64,000 nucleotides of DNA, from contig BSWB01000004.1 of assembly GCA_033239125.1 (NCBI GenBank), positions 32,485,501 to 32,549,500 of the forward strand, read 5' to 3'. Each line of letters opens with the position of its first letter. Within the stretch, counting starts at the first letter, position 1. The translations under genes and the position numbers were made by a program. The notes beneath the pieces are model-generated. The model made no database searches and had not been told where the DNA came from. It worked only from the letters and a program-made list of their open reading frames with translations. Origin of the DNA: Fagopyrum homotropicum (Eukaryota > Streptophyta > Magnoliopsida > Caryophyllales > Polygonaceae). Shown here piece by piece: positions 32,201-42,613 of this stretch.

Positions 32201-34966
32201 TGAAGACCCTCCAAGGCTCCTAGAAGCTTGATCACCATCAAGGGCTGATCCAGGGAAAACCACGGCTGAAATCACGGTTTGCTCATCTTCCACGGCCGTG
32301 GTTCTTGCCAAGCTTGCTTCCCGGAGTTGTCCAGAAAGTTTGACGGCCGTGGAACATAAATCTCGACCGTGGAACTTGCAGCTGTTCAATTCCTCTTCGT
32401 GGCCTTCAAATCCAACTCTTGGCTCCTCTTCCAATGCTTCCAAGGCCTTGATCTCTTCATTGCATGCCTCCTCAACACCTTCCTCCATCACACTTAAGGT
32501 AAGAACCTTCTCCAAGGGATCCTTGATCAAGATCGAGCTCACAACTTCTCTAGATTCTTCTTGCTCGACTATGTTGAAGACATCCTCATCAAGGGTTGGC
32601 CCTTTCATCATTGTGGACAACTTGAACTTGATGTTCTCTTCTCCAATGTTGAAGGAGAGAGTCCCGTTCTTGCAATCCACTAGGCATCCGGAGGTGGCTA
32701 GGAAAGGTCTTCCTAAGATGATGGGAACCGGATAGTCCGCCGGAATATCCAAGACGACAAAGTCAATTGGCACATAGAATCCTCCTAGTTGCACCGGGAT
32801 GTCCTCTAAAATCCCAACCGGATGAGTGATAAAATGATCCGCCATATAGAGGGTCATCTTGACCGGCTTTGGCTCTCCTAGCCCCACCTTGTTGCAAAGT
32901 GCAAGCGGTATGATGCTCACACTCGCTCCAAGATCACAAAGGGCCTCGTACTTCACATCTCCCACTCCTATTGGGACACAAAAAGAACCCGGATCTCTTA
33001 GCTTGGGAGGCATCCCCTCCTTCATTGTTTGGATCAATTCCGAGGATCTCTTGGTCATTCTTATCTCCCCATACTCCTCCAACTTCCTTTTGTTGGAGAG
33101 TATTTCCTTCAAAAACTTGCCATATGCCAGCATTCCTAGAATAGCATCCATGAACGGAATGTTAATATGCAATTTAGACATTAGTTCAAGGAACTTACCA
33201 AAGTGATTGTCTAAACGAGCTCTTGCTCTTGATTGTGGGAACGGTAGTGGTGGCTTGTATGGAGGCGGTGCCACGTAGGTTGGCTCTACATCCTTGCTCT
33301 TGCCTCCATCTTCTTGCAACCTTCCCTCTTCTACCACTACTTGCTTTCCCTTAGCATTGTCCTTGGGCAAAGGATCCTTCATACTCAACCCACTCCTCGT
33401 TGTGATAGCCAACACTTGGCCTCTTGGGTTGTCTTCGGTTCTTCCCGGAAGCTTTCCCGGATCTCTATGGTCTTCACCCGCCTTTTGGAACACTTGTGCT
33501 TCCAAAACCTTTTGGGCTTTAGAGATTGAAGTCACGGTGCTCTCAAGACCACTCAACCTTCCAAGCAATTGCTCAAACATTATTTCGGTTCTATCCTTTG
33601 GAGGTTGAGTAAATCCGGGTGGAGTTTCTTGTGAAGATCTTGGTGGTGGAGTAGTGCTTGTGGAAGCGGGAGGGTTCAATACTCCATCCGGGTTAGAGTA
33701 AGAAAATCCGGGATGGTTATGGTTGGGCCGGTAATTGTTGAATTGCCGGTTGTTGTTGAAACTCCTTGGGCCTTGGTAATTTTTGAAGTTGCCCCTTCCC
33801 ATATAATTCACATCCTCCTCCTTGGAAGACAAGTTGGCTTGTGGAAGCACTTGAGGAGTTGCTTGGTTCTTCAAAGTTGTAGCACACAACTCCCTCAAGG
33901 ACTTCAATTCATTGTTGATGGCGTCAAGCTTGAAATTGCTCATGGTGACTTCACTCACCTCGTATGCTCCCGCCTTTCTTCCTTCACTCTTCCTATGGGA
34001 GTACTTCTCAATCACTAGAGCTTGCTTCTCCACAAACTCCCAAGCTTCATCTATATGCTTCTCCATAAAAGTCCCACCGGAAAGAGATTGAAGCTTGAAT
34101 TGGCTATCTTCGTCAAGTCCCTTGAAGTAGATCTCCAATAGCTCAATTTTCGGTATGCTGTGGTGTGGACAATCAAGGAGAAGATCTTTGAACCTCTACC
34201 AAGACTTGAATAAACTTTCTCTATCCTTCATCACGAAGGCATTGATCTTCCATCTTAATTCGGTAGTCTTGGAAGGTGGGAAGAACTTGGTCAAAAACTC
34301 GGTTGTCATCTCCTCCCAAGTACCAACTCGCCCTTGTGGAATAGATTGATACCAAGCTAAGGCTTTATCCTTAAGAGAGAAGGAAAAAGCCCTAAGCTTA
34401 TGGTTGTTGCTCTCCAATCTTCGCGGTCTAAGAGTCTCCATCAAGATCTCATAATTCATCAAGTGTTGATGAGGAGACTCTCCTTCCATCCCTCCAAATT
34501 GATTATGCCGGATCATTTGTAGAACTTGAGGGCGGAGCTCATAGTTGTGGGTCGCGGGATCTCCTAAGTTCACACCCGGTCGGTGTGCTCTTTGTGCCGG
34601 ATCCATACGTCTCCCTAGGGTTTGTGGCTCCTCAAATGCAATGGGAACAACCCTAATATTAGCCTCCGGCTGCGGTTGTGGTGGTGGAGGTGGAGGTTGT
34701 TGACGATTAAGCTCCCCTCGTACAAGGGTTTGCCTAATCTCATCAATCTCCCTCCTAGTTGCTTCTTGCCTCTCATTGGCAAGTCTCCTTTCTTCTTCCA
34801 AGAGCTCATCTCTTAGCCTTATTTGCTCTAAGGCTTCATCCAATTCAGCTTGGAGATCTCTTCCGGTCATCTCTTTTCCCTTCTTAATACTCTTGGATCT
34901 AGATCTAAGGGTTTTCTCCGGTTCGGGATCGAATGGAGCTAAATCCTTGCCACGAGATCTTCGCAT
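29223..34966 (-). pseudogene. gag-pol of element C (nearly complete)
   Basis: A single-frame Gag-Pol of about 1900 codons beginning MRRSRGKDLAPFDPEPEKT. Domains in order: Gag, protease (DLGAS, ILGRPFLATSG), linker, RT (YSGFFQIPIHPDDQEKTTF, FMDD near 31390), RNase H (YTDHAAIRYL), HHCC zinc finger, D,D35E core (VDFMGP, IISDGG, EISNREIK) and a GPY/F-like tail. Only three lesions separate it from a coding state: a TAG at 34196-34198 in Gag, a TAG at 31295-31297 in RT, and a 1-base frameshift near 31045-31060 between RT and RNase H. The integrase half (31025-29223, 600 codons) is open. It is the best-preserved complete pol in the window and the best local reference for B, D and the RT-less A/E. 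Confidence 0.9.
32250..32385. repeat. Palindrome cluster in the protease-RT linker of element C
   Basis: ACCACGGCTG, ATCACGGTTTG, TTCCACGGCCGTGG (32288-32301), TTTGACGGCCGTGGAA (about 32339-32354) and CTCGACCGTGGAA. These are CACGGCCGTG-type sites, in contrast to B. Others in C are at 35951-35964 (ACCACGGCCGTGGT) and 36564-36578. Confidence 0.85.
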
Positions 34967-35083
34967 ACACCTAGAAATAAGAGATGTCCTGAAAAGCAAA
35001 AACATACACCAAAGAGAGATCAAAAGCAACAAGAAAGATCTACACTAATAAACAATCACGAAATAAACTCAATCTAGACCTAG

Positions 35084-35101
35084 TCCCCGGCAACGGCGCC
35101 A
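35084..35101 (-). other. Primer-binding site, tRNA-Asp (element C)
   Basis: Plus strand TCCCCGGCAACGGCGCCA, as in the other elements, six bases inside the LTR. Confidence 0.92.
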
Positions 35102-35107
35102 AAAACT

Positions 35108-36926
35108 TGTTACGCTAGGAAATAGCACAAAAAGCTTTAAATTTATAACTCGAACTAAATCCTAAACTACCTAGCGAAACCCGCAGTGTACGGGACGTTT
35201 GTAGTAGGGATAGTATTCCGAGGTCGAACACAAAGACTAAGGTGAAATTGATTTTATTTGTGATTGAGTTTAGTAAAGACCTAGGTTGAAAGAGAAGAAA
35301 GTAATAAAGAAATGAAAATCTCAAATGTTTTTGGTTGGTTTTTGGTGATCAATCAAAGATCACAATACATGCAAAGTAATCAATCAACTAAACTATAAAT
35401 CAACACAAATAAACAAACTAAACAAGATATAGATCAAAGAAAGAAAAGACGGATTCTAGGGATTGGAAGTTCCGGTTATGGCATAGGACTCAAGCTATCT
35501 ATTCATTCCTTGGATTAACTATGTTGGGGTTAAGTGTTTCTAGATTGGGATTAATCACCGGGTAGGTCTCATGATCCACTAGTCCATTCCCTAGGTCTCA
35601 TTACCGGGTAAGTCTCTAAGAACCTAAGGGACGGAATTCTACACAAACCGGATTGTTGTCTAGAGATCTTAACCTATCCTTACCGGGTAAGTCTTGGAAA
35701 GGGAAGTCCTAAACAACTATCCTAGCATACTTAATCCAATGGCGGCTTATTAGGCTCACCAATACCTAAGGTTTGTTATCTTTGGAATCTAAGAGTAAGG
35801 ATTACCGGGTAAGTCTCTCCTAACACTTAGTTGCTAACACTTGGTCACCCTAGGATAGATTTAACTAAACAAACACTTAGGATTTCAACATTCTAACAAT
35901 CTAGGACAAGATCCGTCGAACCAGGGAAAATCACGGTTTGTTCTACCTAAACCACGGCCGTGGTTAGGCAAGAACTACCCGTTATTTCTAACAGCAGCTA
36001 CGTTCAAGCACACAAGTCATCCAAGGATAAATCTAAGTCTGTCCTATCAAAGCCCTAGCCATAACCATCCTTTCCTTACCCTAGAACCACATCTATTTAG
36101 CCAACAATATTCATAATAGAAATCGAAACAAGCAAACACAAAATCATGACATCCATTTGCAAGATAATGAAGGAAAAGAGATGAACAAGTGAACTAAAAC
36201 AAAATCAAGCTGAAATTAGAATGAGAGTAACTCACAATCTTTCCAAAAGAAGGTTCAAATGTTTCATACAACTCTAGAAATAGAATCCGGAATTCTTCAC
36301 TACAAAAGCTATCAAAGTGTGGCAATGGTGTGTGTTCTTCTTTTCCTCTTCAATGGAGCTCTTCTTCTTCCTCTTTGACACTTTCCTTCCTAGAAAATCT
36401 TCTTGTTGAGAGGATATTTTTGTTAAAGGAAATGGATAATGGAGAGCTGCTCCAAGATGCTTCTCACAACTCATGAAGGACCACTTTTATAACAAACTTG
36501 CATGAGCTGGCCATGAGAGTCGTGGCACAGCTGTCACAAGAATCTGGGAAAATCCACGGGTGATTCCACGGCCGTGGAGTGTCAGAGAACCGTGATTCTG
36601 TGCAGAAACTTCGCCTTGGATCATTAAGCTGTGATTTGGTGCATGGCTAGTGTAGGCAAGGTTCCATGAGTCCTCCTTACCCCTTAATTTGCATCCTAAT
36701 GCGTCCGAGGATGTGTCATCTTGACGAACGATCCTCAAACGTATCGTTTTGGCTCCTAAATCTCCCAAAATACCTATAAAGCAACGCACAAGTCCGTGTA
36801 GACGTCTATCTCGACAAAGTACGTGAATTGAATGCAAACGTCGCGAACTAGTGCTAAACCATGCATGAATGAGTGAGAAATCTACCTAAATGATTGCCTA
36901 AAACTAAGTCATAAATCGTGTTATCA
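35108..36926 (-). repeat. 5' LTR of element C
   Basis: 1819 bp, TGTTACGCTAGG to CGTGTTATCA on the plus strand. It has four TTACCGGGTAAGTCT-type repeats (35555, 35601, 35680, 35802) and TTATAAATTTAAAGC (minus) about 40 bases from the gag-side end. It is related to LTR B in the promoter-proximal part (CGTACACTGCGGG and the following TATA region) but diverged elsewhere. Confidence 0.9.
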
Positions 36927-38197
36927 CCATGGTATGCCAACATTGTGAACTATGTTGTGTGTGAGGAAGTGCCTCCCGGATTGACATATGCCCAAAGAAA
37001 GAAGTTCTTCAAGGATGTGAGGCACTACTATTGGAGTGAACCACTTTTGTTCAAGAGAGGGCCGGATGGAATGTTTAGAAGATGCATACCGGAGGATGAG
37101 GTGGAGAGTGTGATCTGTCATTGTCATTCCTTGCCATGTGGAGGGCATGCTAGCTCACACAAGACATGTGCGAAAGTGTTGCAATCGGGCTTCTTTTGGC
37201 CAAGTTTGTTCAAGGATGTGCAAAGCTTTGTAGTCGCTTGTGATGCTTGCCAAAGGACGGGCAACATCTCAAGGAGGAATGAGATGCCCTTGAACAACAT
37301 TCAAGAAGTGGAAATATTTGATGTGTGGGGTGTGGACTTCATGGGACCATTCCCTTCTTCATGTGGCAACCTCTACATCCTATTGGCGGTTGACTATGTT
37401 TCAAGAAGGGTGGAGGCAATCGCTTCTCCTACAAATGATGCCAAAGTGGTGGTGCGGTTCTTCAACCGAGTGATCTTCCCTAGGTTTGGAACACCAAGGG
37501 TGATCATAAGTGATGGAGGGAAGCACTTCACTAATAGGAACTTTGGGGCACTTTTGGCTAAGTATGGGGTGACCCATAAGGTGGCAACACCTTACCATCC
37601 CCAAACTAGTGGCCAAGTGGAGATCTCCAACCGGGAGATAAAAGGGATACTTAAGAAGACGGTCTCTAGGACGAGGAAAGATTGGGCTATGAAGCTCGAT
37701 GATGCTTTGTGGGCTTATAGAACCGCTTTCAAGACACCAATTGGCACCACTCTCTACAAGCTAGTTTATGGCAAGTCTTGCCACCTTCCGGTAGAGATGG
37801 AGCATAGAGCATTTTGGGCTATAAGGTCGTTGAATTTTGATCTCAAGGAGGCCGGTGAGAAGAGGTTGCTAGACATGAACGCCCTTGAGGAGATCCGGTT
37901 GGATGCTTTGCCCGGATTTACAAGGAGAGGACCAAGCGTTGGCATGACAAGCGCCTCATCCCAAAGGAGTTGAATGAGGGCGACTTAGTGCTTCTCTTCA
38001 ACTCAAGGCTGCGGCTTTTCCCCGGAAAGCTCAAATCAAGATGGACGGGTCCCTATGTTGTGAAGAAGGTCTTTCCTCATGGAGCGGTAGAAATAGGAGG
38101 AGATCATTGTGGTGACTTCAAGGTGAATGGGCACCGTTTGAAGAAGTACATCCCGGAAGCACCGGTGGAAGTGATTGCTGCACTTCACCTTGAGTGA
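36927..38197 (+). pseudogene. pol of element B, part 2 (integrase)
   Basis: Resumes at the codons for PWYANIVNY, the segment just before the zinc domain. About 35 codons between here and 26797 were lost with the end of C. The HHCC finger (HCHSLPCGGH, CDACQRTGN), VDFMGP, IISDGG and EISNREIK are all present, so the catalytic triad is intact. A frameshift near 37905-37970 separates it from the GPY/F-like tail (LKSRWTGPYVV), which ends at TGA 38195-38197. Confidence 0.88.
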
Positions 38198-38233
38198 AAC
38201 GCTCCTGAATTTGGTCAAGCTAATGACCTTAAA

Positions 38234-38264
38234 GAAGCGCTTAATGGGAGGCAACCCATTGGTA
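38234..38264 (+). promoter_or_regulatory. Conserved post-pol hairpin and GT donor-like site (element B)
   Basis: AAGCGCTTAATGGGAGGCAA then CCCATTGGTAC. Stem ATGGG/CCCAT where A and D have TTGGG/CCCAA, a compensatory change. It is retained although B has no ORF1 downstream. Confidence 0.6.
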
Positions 38265-39978
38265 CATATTTTTCCTTTTGTTTTTCTTGCTTTTGTTTGA
38301 TCTTACTCTTGGTGTGCTTTGTTTTTCTTTTGTGTTTTTGGGTGCTAGATCTTATTGATTGTCATGTGTGATGAGATGTTGGAGGTCATGTGAAAACCTC
38401 ATGGAACTATTGAACGAACAATATCCAAGCACAAGGACGAGAAGGAAATCACCCAGAAAATCGGCCTGTTCTTCAGCCAGATCGGCCGATTTTCCTGGGT
38501 TGTTGGGCCGATTTTTCCTTCTGTAAAGGAAAGTGATAATCTTCAATCAAGCATGGGTGGAGCGGACGTGGAACTTGGACGGCTTGCGGTGCTAAGCGCG
38601 GGTTCCGACACCTTAATGAACATCAAGAGCTCTCTACCATCCTTGATCGATCATCCACCATCATCATTCAATGTAAACCGAAATACCAAAGCATCACCAA
38701 TTTTACATTGTGAGGACTCTCTTTCACTTCTTTATTTAGTTTACACATTAGGGACAATGTGTTTCTAAGTATGGGGTGGGGTTTTCATGATCACTTGCAT
38801 GATTAGCATCTAGATAGTTTAATTTTGTCACATGTTTCATTATGTCTTGCATTGTACATACATATTTTGAAAAATTCAAAAAAATCAGAAAATTTTAAAA
38901 AATTTTAGTGCTTCTAAAGATTGGGAATGACCCTTATGATGAAATTGTCTTGTGAATTGGCTATGGATGGCCTTATGTGTTGAATAGATGAATGCATATG
39001 TGGACTTGAAGTACTTATCTTGAATCCCATGTGTGAATTGTGATCATGAATGTTTGCCTTGATTGAATTGAGGATTGAAAGTCGAAATTACATGCTAGTT
39101 CTTGCACATCATTTAGGAGTGATTGAGGCAATTCATCTTTCTCTACTTCTCATCTTGATCATGTTGTTTGAGCACCTCAATTGATGAAAAATTTGACCTC
39201 TTTTGACCCATCCGGGAATAGGAGCATGCTAGTGTGTTGATGGTGTGAAAAGCAAGTGTGGGGTAAAGTTGTTGATAAAAAATGTTGTGAATGAAGTGCT
39301 GAATTTGTTGTGAAAGTGTAGACAAAAATATAGGTTTGGGGACATTGGTTTAATTGACAAGTAACTCGGCACACTTCACATAATCGGGTGTTGGTGCCTT
39401 GCCAAAGTCAAATAAACCGATAGTCCTAACGAGCTTTGGTATGTGTGCCCGGTGTGGATGCACCTCGAAAAATAAAAAAGCCCGAGGACGGCTAATCACC
39501 AAGGTTTTGACTTTTGTACACCAATGCCATTGTCTCAAAAATAAGTGAAAAAGAAAAGAAAACAAAGAAAAAATGGAGAAAATTATACACTTGTTGGGAA
39601 GTTGAGCAAAAACGAGATTGTGGAGTTAGTTCCTTTCCCGGATTAGCATCACATGACCTAGAAATTCCCACCTAAGCACAACATTTCTTAGCCTTCTCTA
39701 AAGTCCTTGTGACCTAATTGCATGTGTGTAAGACTTAGTGATCTAGATTGGATATGCTCATGATCATCTTGACTTCTTCATTTTCACCTCTCATGCATGC
39801 TTTCTAGTTAAGTATAATTGTCTTTCCATGCCTTCATTCATTTGATGCATGATTGATTGTCCTTTGCCATAAAACATGACTATGAAGGTGATCCAATGTT
39901 AGAAGCACAACTCCAAAAAAGGTTTTGTTGTTTTTCTGCATGCATAAATCATGTCATCTCTTAGTCTATAGTTGGATC
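38265..39978 (+). other. Element B 3' spacer without ORF1
   Basis: Non-coding. A palindrome cluster lies at 38456-38518 (AAAATCGGCC, GATCGGCCGATTTT at 38480-38493, GGGCCGATTTTTCC) and a second polypurine-tract-like block at 38744-38783 (GGGACAATGTG, AAGTATGGGGTGGGG). Homologous to 27586-29156 of C in reverse. Confidence 0.75.
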
Positions 39979-40016
39979 TTGCTCGGGGACGAGCAAATCT
40001 TAAGTATGGGGTATTT
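39979..40016 (+). promoter_or_regulatory. Hairpin and polypurine tract (element B)
   Basis: TTGCTCGGGGACGAGCAA (39979-39996) forms a 7-bp stem with a GGGA loop. AAGTATGGGGTATTTT (40001-40016) abuts the 3' LTR. Confidence 0.9.
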
Positions 40017-41852
40017 TGATAACGTGATTTTTGACGTTAGTATAGGTAAACAATTAGATAGTTTTTCACATTATACATGCACGGTTTTGGCATTAGTTCA
40101 CGGCGTTTACACTCATTTCTTGCATAATTCTAGAAAAGACGTCTACACGAGCTTTTGTCGGTGTTGTAGGTATTTCGGAGGTCTTTTAGACATTAAACGA
40201 TGCATTCGAGGGTCAAGCCTCATGGTGGTACACATCCAAAGCTTTGAAGGAGCATAATTGGAGCAACAAAGGACACAAAGAGCACTATTGGTGCAAGCAA
40301 TGGAGCAACTCATGGCTAAACGAGCATAGCATGCTTCTGGTGAAGAAAATCGGACCAACTACCAGGAAAATCGGCCGATTTATCTCCCTGGGTCGATTTT
40401 TCTGCCTTTGAACAACTTAAGCCACGTGTCCCACGATCTCTTGATCCGGCCTTGCCCTTGGTGGAGAATATAAGTGGTCCTGCAAGCTGATGCTGAGATC
40501 CCTTCTCTCCCACATTCTCTCATTCACAGCTCATCCATTAGAGGATAGAGGGGGAGGAGAGAAAAACTCTCTCAAATTGAAGGAAGAAGAAGAACACCAA
40601 ACATAGAGTGATAGTGAGGTTTTGAGTGATTTTGAGTGATTTTTGGAGTCTTGGATTGAAGAGCTATTGCAAGGATTGTTAGGAACGTTTGGAACTTCAT
40701 TTGAAGGGTTGTAAGTCTTGCTAAAACTTGGATTCAGCTGAGATTTATTGTTTTTAATTGCTTATCTTTCATCATCCATCTATGAGAACCATGTATGCTT
40801 GTGTGATGATTTTGGATCTTGATATGCATATTATTGGCTAGTTTATTGTGATTCTGGAGTGATGGATTGATGGTTATGGCTTGGGTGATGATAGGATGGA
40901 CTTATATGTTAGTTTAGGATGATTTGTATGCACGAAATCTAACCCAGGAAGAAAAATCGGGCTGTTCATCATGCCAGATCGGCCGATTTATATAAGATCC
41001 ACCCGATTTTCTTCTCTGTTGATCTTTAATTGATGAATCTGTATGTTAAGGTGTTAGGTTGTTGAAATCCTAGTGTTTATTAAGCTTAATTTAGCTTAGG
41101 ATCACCTAATGCTATCAACCTAAGTGAGGGAAGAGATCTACCCGATGATTCCCGATCTTAGATACCTAAGATGATAAATTCTAGGTAGTAGTGAGCCTCA
41201 TAAGCCGCTATTGGATCGAGTGTGCTAGGAATGTTGCTTGAGACTTCCCTATTCCGAGAATTACCCGGTAAGGAGAGGGTTGCCCCTTAAGTAGTATCCG
41301 GTTTTTGTAGAATTCCCTACTTTAACCCCTTGAGACCTAACCGGTAATAGGAGTTTGATGCGGGACTAGTGAAGTGAGAGACCTACCCGGTAATTGCTTC
41401 CATTAGTGAAACACCCTTTCCCAACACCGCAGCTTTGTCCTTAGAATCCTTAGAACCTTGAGTCCAATGCCATAACCGGAGATCTTGACCTCTAGAATCC
41501 ATTTCTCTCTCTTTTATCATATAGTTTGTGCTTGTGTTACTTGTTTGTTTTCATTGATTTGTTAGCATAGTTGATTGTTCGTTTAGCATGAATTGTGATC
41601 CTTGGTTGATCACCTAAAAACCCACCAAAAACATTTAGATTTTCATTCCTTTATTCCTTTCTCTTTTCTTAACTAGATCTTCACTAAACTTAATCACAAA
41701 TCGAATTGATCTCACCTTAGTCTTTATGTTCGACCTCAGAATACTATCCCTACTACAAACGTCCCGTACACTGCGGGTTTGCTAGGAGTTAGGATAAATA
41801 TAACGAGTATAAATTTAAGGCTTATTGCGTGCATCTATTCCTGAGCGTAACA
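40017..41852 (+). repeat. 3' LTR of element B
   Basis: 1836 bp, TGATAACGTG to GCGTAACA, nearly identical to the 5' LTR. One visible indel (AGCAA near 40291) and scattered substitutions. Palindromes at 40367-40381 and 40977-40990. Confidence 0.93.
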
Positions 41853-41857
41853 AATAT

Positions 41858-42613
41858 CGCTCAATCCGACTTTGGCAAGACACAAACACTCGGCTATGTG
41901 AATGGTGCCGAGTTACTCATCATCATGATTGACTTCCCCAAACCTACAAATTCTTTCTATTCTTTGAATGCAAAATTTTGCTTTCATGGCCCTCCCACAT
42001 CAAACATGCCAAATATCAAATCCTACAAATTCCCGGATAGGTAAGGGAGGCCATTATTTCATTGAGGGGCTAAATGATCAAAGAAAGAAGAAAGAAAAGA
42101 GAATTGCCTTAATCATCTCAACAAGAAGTATAAGAACTTATCATGTGATTTCAACCTTGATTTTTCAATATTATTTAGATAAAACTCTTCACATTATGAA
42201 ACTTGCAAAAGAGGAATAATTAACACATTCAATTTCTTTTCAATTCACTATTTGTTTAGGCATACAATTGTCATCAAAAACTCAATTCACAAGTACTGAT
42301 TCTCATAGAAATCATCTCAAATCTTAGAAGCACAAAATTTTCAAAATTTTTCGATTTTTATGGGTTTTTCAAAATCTTTTTCATGCAATGCGATAATGAA
42401 ACGTGTAACAATGGAATGAAACATGCAAAGTGTTCTCAATCAAAGCAAGCAAAAGTGAGTAGAGGTATTACAAACGAATAGTCACACCCCACCCCATACT
42501 TGAGACAAACAATGTCCCTAATGTTCAAAAAGAAAATAAAGAAAAGAAAGAAAGAAAATGAACTCACAAAACGGCGGTGGAGCGGCTAATGCGGTAGATC
42601 ATCATCATCCTCA
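41858..42613 (-). other. Element D 3' spacer, proximal part
   Basis: Continues 20440 after removal of element B. It contains a second polypurine-tract-like block at 42491-42520 (ACCCCATACTTGAGAC and AATGTCCC). No coding region supported. Confidence 0.75.

Larger units (their letters stand above)
26808..36926 (-). mobile_element. Element C: Athila-type retrotransposon nested in pol of B, no ORF1, left end deleted
   Basis: Minus strand: 5' LTR (35108-36926), PBS (35084-35101), gag-pol (34966-29223), spacer, PPT and truncated 3' LTR (26808-27547). The right flank CCATG (36927-36931) is the expected target duplication, but its partner was lost with about 1.08 kb of the 3' LTR and about 105 bases of B. 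Gag and Pol are very similar to B. Confidence 0.9.
20446..41852 (+). mobile_element. Element B: Athila-type retrotransposon, plus strand, without ORF1
   Basis: Complete LTR-to-LTR insertion in element D with target duplication AATAT (20441-20445 and 41853-41857). Order: 5' LTR, PBS, gag-pol (interrupted by element C), spacer, PPT, 3' LTR. With C removed it is about 11.3 kb. The two LTRs differ by only scattered substitutions and one small indel, so it is a fairly recent insertion. No ORF1 is present between pol and the 3' LTR. Confidence 0.93.

Noticed and set aside
38553..38768. 71-codon ORF in the B spacer as a reduced ORF1
   Set aside because: No similarity to the ORF1 proteins of A, D or E; it overlaps the second PPT-like block.
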